This document shows positions 55,573 to 64,000 of a stretch of 64,000 nucleotides of DNA, in pieces. A program made the translations under genes and the position numbers. A model generated the notes under the pieces. That model saw only the letters and a list, made by a program, of their open reading frames with translations, was not told the origin of the DNA and searched no databases. Position 1 is the stretch's first letter, and every line of letters starts with the position of its first letter. Source of the DNA: Azoarcus sp. DD4 (GTDB lineage: Bacteria; Pseudomonadota; Gammaproteobacteria; Burkholderiales; Rhodocyclaceae); assembly GCF_006496635.1 (NCBI RefSeq), contig NZ_CP022958.1, positions 4,588,001-4,652,000 on the forward strand, written 5' to 3'.

Positions 55573-58149
55573 TCAAAATCGAACACCGAAGCCAAGCCTG
55601 AACAGATGATCGCTATTGGCAAACGACATCTGATCGGGACTTTGATGCAGCGTGGTAAAGCGATAGCTGCGGTAATGAGTAATCACATAGTCGAGCCTGA
55701 TGAAAGTCGCACTGCCGAGCGGCACTTCCGCACCAAGGCCGTATCGCAGACCACGCACGGTATCGCTTCGATCGATGTCATTGTCCTGATTACCACCCTT
55801 CACCCACCGCGTATCGAAGCGCCCGCGGACTTCACCAACCCGGCCGTAAATCAGGGTGCCGTTCTGCAGGCTGTATCCGACGCGCAGCGCCACACCGTAA
55901 TCGCCTTTCATCTCGACGGCGAAGTCGCGCCCGCCGCTCCCGCGGGTATCGCGTTCGTGGGTCCAGTCGACACGCGTCTCGTCGATCTCGAATTCGACGC
56001 CCGCGTACCACCGGCCAAAACTCTTGCCGACCCCTGCAAACACGCCGAGCAATTGCCCTTGGCCGCCGAAGTCACCCGTGAAGCGTTGTGACAACGGCAG
56101 CGCCCCACCATCGCTGTGCCAGCCGCTCAGATGCGAATCGAGTCCGCCGTGCCCGACATGCGCGCCGACGTAAAAGCCACCGGCAGCCGGGCTGCTCGCA
56201 ACCATGCCCGCGCGGGCATCGAAGCGCCAGCCGAGACCTACGCTGAACCAGGTCTCCTGATTGTCGAAGCTGTCTGCTCCGGGCGTTCCCTCATCCAGGT
56301 ACTCGACCACGTACGAGCGAAAGCGGGTACGCGCGTACTCCATACGCAGGAACAGACTTTCATCGACCGGGACGTCGGCTCCGACGCCCACGCGCGCGCC
56401 CCACCGCGCCGTCGTGTCGTCATGGGCACCATCCGCCGATGCGTTGATCCGGAAGTAGTCATCGAAGCGCGCGCGAACAGCGCCCGCCCGAGCGAAGATC
56501 AAGGCTCCGTTGCCAACCACCCGCCCCACACGCATGCTCAGGCTGAACTGCGCGTCCTTGCTGCCGCTGACGGTGCGGCTGTCGGCCTTGTCCTTGCTCA
56601 TTTCCCAGCCGAGGTCGTTACCTTCCAAACCGAGTTCGCCGCCGAGATACCAGCGATCGCGCTCAAGGCCGTAACCGAGTGCAACCCCGGGGCCTGCACC
56701 GGAATCGGCGAACGAACTGAGATCGCTGCCACCGCCTCTGCGTGCACCGGATGTCCGGGTGATCAGGGCGCCATGCCCCAGACCGATAAGCGCATAGGCA
56801 CCCGGGAATACGGCCCCCGAGGGCCCCTGTACCAACCAACCGGTGTCGGCGACGTCGGCCGGCGGGCCTTCGCCCCACCGCATCCCGGGCGTATAGCCGA
56901 AGCTGAACATCAACTGACTGCGCCGATACTGAGCATCGATGTCCGTCGAGTTTCGATCGATCAGGCGCAGGTCGGCGGCGATGAATACATCTCGCTCCAG
57001 GTAGTAGCGAACTCCCGCGCCGGCGTCGATCACCCTGTCACGTCGATCGAAGCCCTGGTACTCGCTTCGAGTAGTCGATACACGCCCGAAAACGGTCATA
57101 CGGTGGTCGATCCTGCGCTCAACCTCGAGCGCGTAGCGGGTATCGACCGAAGCAGCCGCAAAGACTCCGTTGCGATTGACAGTGGTCTCTTCGACGACCC
57201 GGTCTATTGACCCGGAAATCTTGACGAGCGCGCTCGACCACCAGGTGAATGACGCGCCGAAGTAGGGCTTGTCGATGTCCTCGAAATCATCGTGGTGAAA
57301 ATCCTGCCGCAACCGGCCAGCGAAGACCTCACCAACCGTACGCGCACGCGGAAGGGTGAAGCGCACCCCCGCTGCGGCCCGATGGCCAGAGGAGTCCCGA
57401 TTGAACAGTTGCCCCGTGATCGGCTTGTCATACCGGCGCCGATCCGTGGCGTACTGCATGAACACCTCGTACTCGGGGGACAGCGCGTAACCGATCCGCG
57501 CCCCAACGGCGCTCAAGGCATGCGCGCGGTAATCGTTGTCGATGGTTTGCCCGGCCGAAGATTCGCCATCTTCGTAGTTGAAGCGGTCGAGGGTCGCACC
57601 GAGGCGCAGGCGGAAATCCCCGATGGCTGAAGACAATCCCGCATGTGCCTCCTGTCGCTCGTAGCGTACCGGGCGAGTCTGTTCAGCGGGACTCGGTGCG
57701 CTGGCCGAGAGCCGGTCCTCATGATCGCGTGCCGTTCTCAGCCCGGCGAAAAGCCGGGTATCACCGTCGAAATCAAGACTTCCCTCCACGCCAAACCAGT
57801 AGTCATTTACGTCCTCGCTCGAATGGCGCTGATAACGGTCTATGTCGGCGCCGACGTCGAACTTCAAGGCGTGTTGGCGCCAGTCCGACTGCACTGCGAG
57901 CGACGGCGACAGCGTGACGACGGTGTCCCTGGATTCGTCGCTGCGCCGAGCATAGATGTTGTCATCGTCAGTCACCGACAGAATCAGGCTTGGCAGGAGC
58001 CTGAAAGCCCCCCACCGCAACCCGTCCTGTGCGCCGCGCTCGGCGACCGCCGACGTTGCTTCGGTGGTCGCGTCCTGGGCAAGGCACGAGGCCATCGGGT
58101 CGATGACGACAGCGCCAAACACGATGACGGAGCATAGCCAATGCCTCAT
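55573..58149 (-). CDS. Large outer-membrane protein with apparently three beta-barrel modules
   Basis: An 858-residue exported protein (signal peptide MRHWLCSVIVFGAVVIDPMASCLAQ). Residues about 40-435 form an alternating strand pattern like exopolysaccharide-type outer-membrane barrels (FRLLPSLILSVTDDDNIYAR, FDVGADIDRYQRHSSEDVND). Two smaller porin/OmpA-like barrels follow: about 445-650 (AYALIGLGHGALI, WYLGGELGLEGN) and 665-858 (FYVGAHVGHGGLDSHL, WYAGVEFEIDETRV). The second and third resemble each other and both contain arginine-rich strand pairs. The last residue is phenylalanine (RLGFGVRF). ATG 58149 is supported by AGGGGCC. It heads a minus-strand cluster of exported proteins. Confidence 0.75.
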   Translation of the reverse strand: MRHWLCSVIVFGAVVIDPMASCLAQDATTEATSAVAERGAQDGLRWGAFRLLPSLILSVTDDDNIYARRSDESRDTVVTLSPSLAVQSDWRQHALKFDVGADIDRYQRHSSEDVNDYWFGVEGSLDFDGDTRLFAGLRTARDHEDRLSASAPSPAEQTRPVRYERQEAHAGLSSAIGDFRLRLGATLDRFNYEDGESSAGQTIDNDYRAHALSAVGARIGYALSPEYEVFMQYATDRRRYDKPITGQLFNRDSSGHRAAAGVRFTLPRARTVGEVFAGRLRQDFHHDDFEDIDKPYFGASFTWWSSALVKISGSIDRVVEETTVNRNGVFAAASVDTRYALEVERRIDHRMTVFGRVSTTRSEYQGFDRRDRVIDAGAGVRYYLERDVFIAADLRLIDRNSTDIDAQYRRSQLMFSFGYTPGMRWGEGPPADVADTGWLVQGPSGAVFPGAYALIGLGHGALITRTSGARRGGGSDLSSFADSGAGPGVALGYGLERDRWYLGGELGLEGNDLGWEMSKDKADSRTVSGSKDAQFSLSMRVGRVVGNGALIFARAGAVRARFDDYFRINASADGAHDDTTARWGARVGVGADVPVDESLFLRMEYARTRFRSYVVEYLDEGTPGADSFDNQETWFSVGLGWRFDARAGMVASSPAAGGFYVGAHVGHGGLDSHLSGWHSDGGALPLSQRFTGDFGGQGQLLGVFAGVGKSFGRWYAGVEFEIDETRVDWTHERDTRGSGGRDFAVEMKGDYGVALRVGYSLQNGTLIYGRVGEVRGRFDTRWVKGGNQDNDIDRSDTVRGLRYGLGAEVPLGSATFIRLDYVITHYRSYRFTTLHQSPDQMSFANSDHLFRLGFGVRF

Positions 58150-58547
58150 TTCGGCCCCTGCGATGACGGCTACAGGAATCCTCCCCTCCGAGCACGGCAG
58201 CAACTCCGGGGAAGGCGGGATCAACCAGATGCAGTGAAACGATGCGCGTCGGAACAACGCTGCACATTGACGAAAATCAGATATTCATCAGCCACTTATA
58301 CCCGGTATGTGCCGATCACGGTTTCAAGTACTAATTGCCCACTTTAGGCATCGAAATATTCACCTGTCGCCGTGCTTGCGCGAGTGGGATCGAATCAGGT
58401 CGCACTCGCATGTCACGCAGTGCTGGCTACACACAGGGCCTTCGGACTGTCGCCAGCGCGTCGTCCTTGTTGGTGAGGTCGGGGCCGACGGTGACCGGGG
58501 CGCGACGGAATAGGGCAGTCCCTGCGGACTGCCCTTGAATCGAACGC
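58150..58547. other. Gap between methyltransferase and outer-membrane protein genes
   Basis: 398 bases without a gene. It includes a more AT-rich patch (58255-58360) that should hold the promoter of the outer-membrane protein, an inverted repeat GCGAGTG/CACTCGC (58380-58386, 58403-58409), and a terminator-like hairpin at 58513-58534. No RNA gene was recognised. Confidence 0.4.
58513..58534 (-). terminator. Hairpin downstream of methyltransferase gene
   Basis: GGGCAGTCC and GGACTGCCC (nine-base arms, CTGC loop) lie 14 bases after the stop of the minus-strand methyltransferase gene. Only a short T/A-rich stretch follows. Confidence 0.5.
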
Positions 58548-59369
58548 TCAGGCGAGGCTACGCCCGCGGCGGAAATCCAGCACGCCGCGCTGGTAGGCAT
58601 CCACCAGCGCGGCGCGCGGCAAACCGCTGGCGCCGGCGGCGTGCGCCATCACCAGCGCCGGATAGACGCCGCGTTCGCCCTGCGCGACGAAGGGCAGCCA
58701 GTCGAGCGAGAGCACGGCGACCGCGTCGAAATCGAGCCTGTCGAGGAAGCTTTCGAAGCGCGCCAGGGTGCCGAGCGCCGGCACGCACAGCAGCCGGCCT
58801 TCGGGCTGCAGCCAGCCAAACATGCGCCGCAGCAGGGCGGGATCGATGTCGGCGTCTATCATGCCCTGGGTGTCGACGAGGGTGTCGAAGGCGGCGGTGG
58901 GCTGGTAGCGCTGGCCGTCGCTGCTGGCGTAACGCAGGTTGGCGAGGCCCAGCCGGGTGGCGAAACGGCGCGCCACGTCGATGGAGGATGGCGAAGCGTC
59001 GATGCCCCACACCTCCGCCGCCGGGCGGCAGCGCGCATACCAGCTGGTGAGGTAGCCGATGTTGCAGCCGACGTCGAGGATGCGGGTGCCGGCCAGCCGT
59101 GCGGCGACGAACTCGCCGGTGGCGCGGATGGCGTCGGCCTTGCCGGAGTGGATGAGCGCGGCGATGTCGGGCCGCGACACGAATTCGTAGAAGGCGACCA
59201 CGTCCGCCTGCCTGGGCCGGGCGCGGGCGAGGGCCTTGCCGAGTTGCGCCAGCCGCTTGGCATCCTTGGGCGTCAGCCCGGCCTGTGGTGCGCCGCCGGA
59301 TGCCGCGGGCCGGATGCCGAAGCTCAGCAGGTGATCTCGTAGCGTGGGCGGCGCGGTGTGGTCGGTCAT
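58548..59369 (-). CDS. Class I SAM-dependent methyltransferase
   Basis: A 273-residue protein. SAM motif I is RILDVGCNIGYLTSWYA (about residues 95-111), followed by an acidic motif II position in VWGIDASPSSIDVARRF. The N-terminal 90 residues are helical and lack a known domain. The fold resembles CmoB-like or other small-molecule methyltransferases, and the substrate cannot be assigned. It lies 82 bases downstream of the yghU-like gene on the same strand. Confidence 0.78.
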   Translation of the reverse strand: MTDHTAPPTLRDHLLSFGIRPAASGGAPQAGLTPKDAKRLAQLGKALARARPRQADVVAFYEFVSRPDIAALIHSGKADAIRATGEFVAARLAGTRILDVGCNIGYLTSWYARCRPAAEVWGIDASPSSIDVARRFATRLGLANLRYASSDGQRYQPTAAFDTLVDTQGMIDADIDPALLRRMFGWLQPEGRLLCVPALGTLARFESFLDRLDFDAVAVLSLDWLPFVAQGERGVYPALVMAHAAGASGLPRAALVDAYQRGVLDFRRGRSLA

Positions 59370-59451
59370 GGCGGCTCTGGCGGTCGGCGGAAACGGCCCG
59401 CGCGCTGCGCATGCGGCGGCGGGCGGCCGGGCATTGTAGCCGGGCTCGGCT

Positions 59452-60327
59452 TCAGCCCTGCGCCGGGTTGAGCTTGTCCTCGGTGCGCAAGGCGAAGTCG
59501 CTGGCATCGTGGCGCTCGTGCAGCTGCTCCGCCGGCGCGCCCCAAGTGCGGTTGACCATGCGGCCGCGCTGCACCGCCGGCCGCGTGGCAATCTCGTCGG
59601 CCCAGCGCAGCACGTTGCGGTAGCGCTGCGCGTCGAGAAACTCCGCCGCGCCGTACACCTGGTTGAGCACCAGCCCGCCGTACCACGGCCAGACGGCGAT
59701 GTCGGCAATCGTGTAGTCCTCACCCGCCACGTAGCGGTGCTCGGCCAGCTGGCGGTCGAGCACGTCGAGCTGGCGTTTCACTTCCATGGTGTAGCGGTTG
59801 ATTGGGTACTCGTATTTCTCCGGCGCATAGGCGTAGAAATGGCCGAAGCCGCCGCCGACGAAGGGCGCGCTGCCCATCTGCCAGAACAGCCAGGACAGGC
59901 ACTCGGTACGGCGGGCAGGATCACGCGGCAGGAAGGCGCCGAACTTTTCGGCGAGGTAGAGCAGGATGGCGCCGGATTCGAAGACGCGCTGCGGCGGGCT
60001 GGTGCTGCGGTCCACCAGCGCAGGGATCTTGGAATTGGGATTCACCTCGACGAAGCCGCTGCCGAACTGGTCGCCCTGGTTGATGCGGATCAGCCAGGCG
60101 TCGTACTCCGCGCCTTCAAACCCCGCCGCCAGCAGCTCTTCCAGCAGGATGGCGACCTTGGCGCCGTTGGGCGTCGCCAGCGAGTAGAGCTGCAGCGGAT
60201 GCCGCCCCACCGGCAGCGCCTCGTCATGGGTGGCGCCGGCGACCGGCCGGTTGATGTTGGCGAACGCACCGCCGCTCGGTGCTTCCCATTGCCAGACCCT
60301 GGGGGGCGTGTAGCTCGCTTCGCTCAT
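59452..60327 (-). CDS. yghU: Glutathione-dependent disulfide-bond oxidoreductase (YghU-type GST)
   Basis: A 291-residue glutathione transferase-fold protein. The YghU/YfcG signature is clear: PSGGAFANINRPVAGATHD, LYSLATPNGAKVAILLEEL, INQGDQFGSGFVEVNPNSKIPALVD, ESGAILLYLAEKFG and FGHFYAYAPEKYEYPINRY. Family members reduce organic peroxides or disulfides with glutathione. It is probably part of stress defence. Promoter not identified. Confidence 0.92.
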   Translation of the reverse strand: MSEASYTPPRVWQWEAPSGGAFANINRPVAGATHDEALPVGRHPLQLYSLATPNGAKVAILLEELLAAGFEGAEYDAWLIRINQGDQFGSGFVEVNPNSKIPALVDRSTSPPQRVFESGAILLYLAEKFGAFLPRDPARRTECLSWLFWQMGSAPFVGGGFGHFYAYAPEKYEYPINRYTMEVKRQLDVLDRQLAEHRYVAGEDYTIADIAVWPWYGGLVLNQVYGAAEFLDAQRYRNVLRWADEIATRPAVQRGRMVNRTWGAPAEQLHERHDASDFALRTEDKLNPAQG

Positions 60328-60432
60328 CGTTTGCTGTCCTCATGTGTCGGTTGGCCGGCGGCAAGCGCGCGCCCGCGTCGTCCTCAGACCGCCACGCCCG
60401 CAGCCGGTTGCACGGCGGCGGCCCGCGGTCAG

Positions 60433-61323
60433 TCAGCGCAGTTCGTCCGCCAGCGTGCGCAGCATCCGCTCTGCCTGCCCGAGGTAGGCGCGGCCGAAGA
60501 GGTTCAGGTGGTTGAGCACGTGGTAGAGGTTGTAGAGCGTCTTGCGCTGCTCGTACCCCTCGGCCAGGGGCCAGGCCGTCCGGTAGGCGGCATAGAAGGC
60601 CGCCGGAAAGCCGCCGAAGAGTTCGCTCATCGCCAGGTCGGTTTCGCGGTCGCCGCGATAGACCGCCGGATCGAAGATCACCGGCCTGCCCTCGGCATCC
60701 ATCGCCGCGTTGCCGTTCCACAGGTCGCCGTGCAGCAGGCTGGGGCGCGAGCAGTATTCGAGGAACATCGCCGGCACGCGCTCCAGCAGCTGGTCGGCGT
60801 CCCGCCCCAGCGCGCCGCCGTAACCCCTGGCGCGCGCCATCCGCAGTTGCGGCCGCAGCCGGCAGTCGACGAAGAAGCGCGCCCAGCCGTCGTGCACGGC
60901 ATTAGTCTGCGGGTTCGCGCCGATGAAGTTGTCGCGCGCCCAGCCGAATTGCTCGCCGGCATCGCGATGCAACTGCGCCAGCGCGCGCCCGAAGCGCTGT
61001 CCGTCCTCGGCGCTCGCCAGCGGACGCAGGTTCAGGTGTTCGAGCAGCAGAAAGGCTTCGTCGCCCGCGCTGCCGCAGCCCAGCACGCGCGGCACGCGGA
61101 AAGCCTCACAGCCGGCCAGCGCGGCCAGGCCGTCGGCTTCGGCCTCGAACATCGGCAGCGCCGCCGCTGCATTCAGCTTGAGAAAGTAGGGCCGACCGCC
61201 GGCGAGAACCTCGAAAGCGCGATGGATGCAGCCGCCACCGATGGCCCGCAGCTCGGCGCCGGAGAAATCGATGCCGCTGGTGGCCGCGAGAGCGTGCCCG
61301 AGCCCGGCACTCAAGCTTGGCAT
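60433..61323 (-). CDS. Fructosamine kinase family protein
   Basis: A 296-residue kinase-fold protein. Conserved features are GGCIHRAFEV (nucleotide loop), FLKLN, EAEADGLAAL, LLHGDLWNGN with the catalytic aspartate, and FDPAVYRGDRETDLAM with the metal-binding aspartate. The family phosphorylates ketosamines or ribulosamines for protein deglycation repair. ATG 61323 has GGTGGAACAG upstream. The 296-base gap to the next plus-strand gene shows no other feature. Confidence 0.9.
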   Translation of the reverse strand: MPSLSAGLGHALAATSGIDFSGAELRAIGGGCIHRAFEVLAGGRPYFLKLNAAAALPMFEAEADGLAALAGCEAFRVPRVLGCGSAGDEAFLLLEHLNLRPLASAEDGQRFGRALAQLHRDAGEQFGWARDNFIGANPQTNAVHDGWARFFVDCRLRPQLRMARARGYGGALGRDADQLLERVPAMFLEYCSRPSLLHGDLWNGNAAMDAEGRPVIFDPAVYRGDRETDLAMSELFGGFPAAFYAAYRTAWPLAEGYEQRKTLYNLYHVLNHLNLFGRAYLGQAERMLRTLADELR

Positions 61324-61619
61324 CTGTTCCACCGCAGGACTCCGGTTCGTGTGTGCATGGCGTTCCGCCGTGGTTCGATTGATGGGTGTCGACCGCGAGC
61401 AGCCGGTCGGAATCGGCCGCATCATCCCCCTTCGCACAGCGCCCGGGCAAGACCCGGAACAGGCGGCGGCAACGCCGTAGCCCTGCCGGCGGCTCTCGCC
61501 CACGGACCGATCCTGGCAGGTGACGCCGCCGACGTTCCGGCGCACCATAGCCGCCATGCGGTTCGGGTATCGCCGAAACGGGCGGACCGGGCCTTTATCC
61601 CCAGCAGGACGGCCGACCC

Positions 61620-64000
61620 ATGACCCATACCCAGGACGCAGCGCTGATACTGGCCCACACCCTCGAACAGACGACGGACGCGGTCGTGATGGTGGATGGC
61701 AGCCATCGGGTATCGCACTTCAATGCCGCCGCGGAACGCCTGTGGGGCCGGGCCCGCGAGAGCGTCATCGGCCAGCCGGTCGCGCAGCTGCTGCCCGACG
61801 ACCTGCTCGCCCCTCACGGCGGCGTGCCGGCAGCCGACATGGCGGCGGCCCTGGACGCGCTGACGGGCAAACCGCTGGAGATGCCGATAGTGCGCCCCGA
61901 CGGCACGACAGCGTGGGGCGCGCTGTCGGTTCTGCGGCTGGCCCTGCCAGCGCAATCGCTCCATACCTTTTTTGTGCGGGACGTCACCGAGCAACGTCAG
62001 TGGCGCGAGGCGCAGCGCCTGCTGTCGCTCGGCCTCAACGAGGCCGACAGCGCAGTCATCATCACCGACGCGGCCGCACGCATCGTGCATGCGAACAGCG
62101 GCTTTACCCGCCAGTTCGGCTGGAGCGCCGCCGAGGCGGTCGGCCACACCCCCCGCGAACTGCTGTTCGCCTCGCCCCACTGCCCGCGCAATCATTTCGA
62201 CGACATCGACGCCCAGCTCGCCGCCGGGCGCAGCTTCCGCTCCGACGAACTGGTCTGCGACAAGGACAACCGGCCGCAGTGGTGCTCGATGCTGATCACC
62301 CCCGTCATCGACGCTGGCGGCAAGCTGACCAATACGGTGACGGTGCTGACCGACATCACCCACACCAAGATGCACGAGGTGCTGCAGCACAAGGTGCTCG
62401 CCGCGATGGTGCGGGAAGAACCCCTCTTCGACGTGATGACGCTGATCTGCCGTGAGGTCGAGCGCATCGCGCCGGAAGTGATCGCCACCATACTCCAGGT
62501 CGATGAAGACGGCCGGCTGCACCCGCTGGCCGCGCCCCGCCTGCCGGAAAGCTACTCGCGCGCGCTCGACGGCGCCGCCATCGGACCGGTTGCCGGCTCC
62601 TGCGGCACGGCCGCCTTTCGTGGCGAGCCGGTGCTGGTAACCGACATCGCCACCGATCCGTTGTGGGCGGATTACAAGCAGCTGGTGCTGCCGCTGGGGC
62701 TGGTCGCCTGCTGGTCCAGCCCGATCAAGGGCAGCGACGGCCGCGTGGTCGGCACCTTCGCCTTCTACTACCGCGACCACCGCGGCCCCACCGCGCTGCA
62801 CAGGCAGCTGGTGGAGGTGAGCGTGCATCTGTGTGCCCTCGCGCTCGAACGCGAAGCGGCGCGGGCGCGCATCCGCCAGCTGGCCTTCTACGACGGACTC
62901 ACCGGCCTGCCCAACCGCAGCCTGCTCCAGGTCCAGGCCGACCAGGCGATCGCCCGCGCCAACCATGCGCACGAAGGCCTGGCCGTCCTCTTCATCGACC
63001 TCGACCGTTTCAAGCAGGTGAACGATTCCCTTGGCCATCCCGCCGGTGACGAACTGCTGCGCACGGTCACCGCCCGGCTGCAGGCCGAGGTGCGCGAATC
63101 CGACATCGTCGGCCGCCTGTCCGGCGACGAATTCGTGGTCGTCCTCACCCAGTGCGACGCCACGCGCGCCACCGACATGGTCGAGCAGTTGCAGACGGCA
63201 CTGTCGGCACCCTGCCGCCTGGGCGAGATCTCGCTGACGCCCTCGGCCAGCGTGGGCATCGCCCTGTTCCCCGAGAACGGCCGCGACATGGACACCCTGC
63301 TGCACCGCGCCGACCTCGCCATGTACCAGGCGAAGAGCAGCGGCCGCGGGCGTTTCAGCTTCTTCAGCAACGAGATGAACGTGCTCGCGCAGGAGCGCCT
63401 CGCCCTCGAGGCCGCGCTGCGCGAAGCCTTGCTCAAGGAGCAGCTGCACCTGCACTATCAGCCGCAGGTCGACCTCAAGGACGGCCGTCTCTACGGCGTG
63501 GAAGCGCTGGCGCGGTGGACGCATCCGCAGATCGGCAACATCCCGCCGATCCGCTTCATTCCGCTGGCCGAGGAATGCGGGCTGATAGGCGAACTCAGCA
63601 ACTGGGCCCTGCGCGAAGCCTGCCGCCAGCTTGCCGACTGGCGCCGCCGCGGGTTGGCCGTGCCATCGGTATCGGTGAACCTGTCGCCCACCAACTTCCA
63701 CAATCTGGAGCTGCCGCAGACGATCGCCGCCACGCTGGCGGCCAACGCGCTCGCCCCGTCCGACCTCACGGTGGAAATCACCGAGAGCGTACTGATGGAC
63801 ACCAACCCCAGCACCATGAAGACGATAGGCGAAGTGCACGCCCAGGGCGTACGCCTGGCCATGGACGATTTCGGCACCGGCTATTCCAGCCTTGGCTACC
63901 TGCGCCGCCTGCCGGTGAGCGAGCTGAAACTGGACAAGAGCTTCGTGCGCGATCTGGAAAGCGATGAGGCCACCCGCGCGCTGACCAGCGCCGTCATCCG
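61620..64000 (+). CDS. PAS-PAS-GAF-GGDEF-EAL sensor protein (DosP-like; C-terminus beyond right edge)
   Basis: An open frame of 793 codons still continuing at the window end. Two PAS domains (EQTTDAVVMVDGSHRVSHFN, about 15-130; EADSAVIITDAAARIVHANS, about 137-255) are followed by a linker HKVLAAMVREEPLFDVMTLI that closely resembles E. coli DosP, then a GAF domain (260-415). The GGDEF domain has SGDEF in GRLSGDEFVVVL, an active-type variant. The EAL domain has GVEALARW, VEITESVLMD and DDFGTGYSSL. PAS-A has a histidine (LLAPHGG) near the DosP haem ligand, so haem sensing is possible but unproven. Confidence 0.9.
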   Translation, partial: MTHTQDAALILAHTLEQTTDAVVMVDGSHRVSHFNAAAERLWGRARESVIGQPVAQLLPDDLLAPHGGVPAADMAAALDALTGKPLEMPIVRPDGTTAWGALSVLRLALPAQSLHTFFVRDVTEQRQWREAQRLLSLGLNEADSAVIITDAAARIVHANSGFTRQFGWSAAEAVGHTPRELLFASPHCPRNHFDDIDAQLAAGRSFRSDELVCDKDNRPQWCSMLITPVIDAGGKLTNTVTVLTDITHTKMHEVLQHKVLAAMVREEPLFDVMTLICREVERIAPEVIATILQVDEDGRLHPLAAPRLPESYSRALDGAAIGPVAGSCGTAAFRGEPVLVTDIATDPLWADYKQLVLPLGLVACWSSPIKGSDGRVVGTFAFYYRDHRGPTALHRQLVEVSVHLCALALEREAARARIRQLAFYDGLTGLPNRSLLQVQADQAIARANHAHEGLAVLFIDLDRFKQVNDSLGHPAGDELLRTVTARLQAEVRESDIVGRLSGDEFVVVLTQCDATRATDMVEQLQTALSAPCRLGEISLTPSASVGIALFPENGRDMDTLLHRADLAMYQAKSSGRGRFSFFSNEMNVLAQERLALEAALREALLKEQLHLHYQPQVDLKDGRLYGVEALARWTHPQIGNIPPIRFIPLAEECGLIGELSNWALREACRQLADWRRRGLAVPSVSVNLSPTNFHNLELPQTIAATLAANALAPSDLTVEITESVLMDTNPSTMKTIGEVHAQGVRLAMDDFGTGYSSLGYLRRLPVSELKLDKSFVRDLESDEATRALTSAVI

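Noticed and set aside
61422..63839. 805-codon minus-strand open frame
   Set aside because: Antisense shadow of the PAS-GAF-GGDEF-EAL gene. It has no domain pattern of its own.

Overview
High-GC chromosomal DNA from a betaproteobacterium, most likely Rhodocyclales (Azoarcus/Thauera/Zoogloea-like). The clues are the codon usage, an intact ureDABCEFG cluster, cobalt-early B12 genes, a long-form leuA, an RquA rhodoquinone enzyme and many GGDEF/EAL proteins. I see no rRNA, tRNA, CRISPR array, phage or complete insertion sequence. Nearly all of the window is core or semi-core metabolism and signalling.

Layout. 1-7.0 kb: the end of an NAD-dependent epimerase gene, a ferredoxin-type flavin reductase, then a signalling block (HDOD protein, histidine kinase, REC-PAS-GGDEF-EAL regulator) closed by a strong bidirectional terminator. 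7.0-12.9 kb (minus): a small cytochrome c and the urease operon. 13.0-17.1 kb (minus): queF, a membrane sulfatase-fold protein and a Tsx-like porin. 17.5-20.2 kb: an NMT1-type ABC importer, divergent from the porin across an AT-rich gap. 20.2-21.5 kb: repeat-rich gap, an HxlR regulator and a divergent flavodoxin-like gene. 21.5-26.0 kb: late B12 genes (cobQ facing away from cobD, cobC and a BtuF-like protein). 26.0-31.2 kb: M48 peptidase, RhlE helicase, and leuA with two leucine-rich short ORFs in its leader. 31.2-36.0 kb: bluB and rquA, then a diiron ODP-fold protein paired with a GGDEF/EAL protein. 36.0-45.5 kb: a cobalamin riboswitch followed by an eleven-gene operon (CbiM-like permease, cobM, cbiX, cobH, cbiD, cbiET, cobI, cbiG, cobE, cobJ, ferredoxin). 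45.5-48.7 kb: a MocR-type regulator with a divergent unknown gene, and a metallo-beta-lactamase-fold hydrolase. 48.7-53.2 kb: NrdR-type boxes, a promoter and a second cobalamin riboswitch ahead of nrdAB. 53.4-58.1 kb (minus): a four-gene cluster of exported proteins with no function I recognise, headed by an outer-membrane protein that appears to contain three beta-barrels. 58.5-64 kb: methyltransferase, YghU-type glutathione enzyme, fructosamine-kinase-family protein and the start of a DosP-like PAS-GAF-GGDEF-EAL protein that runs off the right edge.

How it fits together. B12 is the main theme: about sixteen genes for corrin synthesis, DMB synthesis and cobalt or cobinamide uptake, with two B12 riboswitches. 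One riboswitch precedes synthesis. The other precedes the B12-independent ribonucleotide reductase, so class Ia reductase would be repressed when cobalamin is plentiful, with NrdR as a second control. Cyclic-di-GMP is the second theme (three GGDEF/EAL proteins plus an HDOD protein). The least understood and most interesting segment is the exported-protein cluster at 53.4-58.1 kb.
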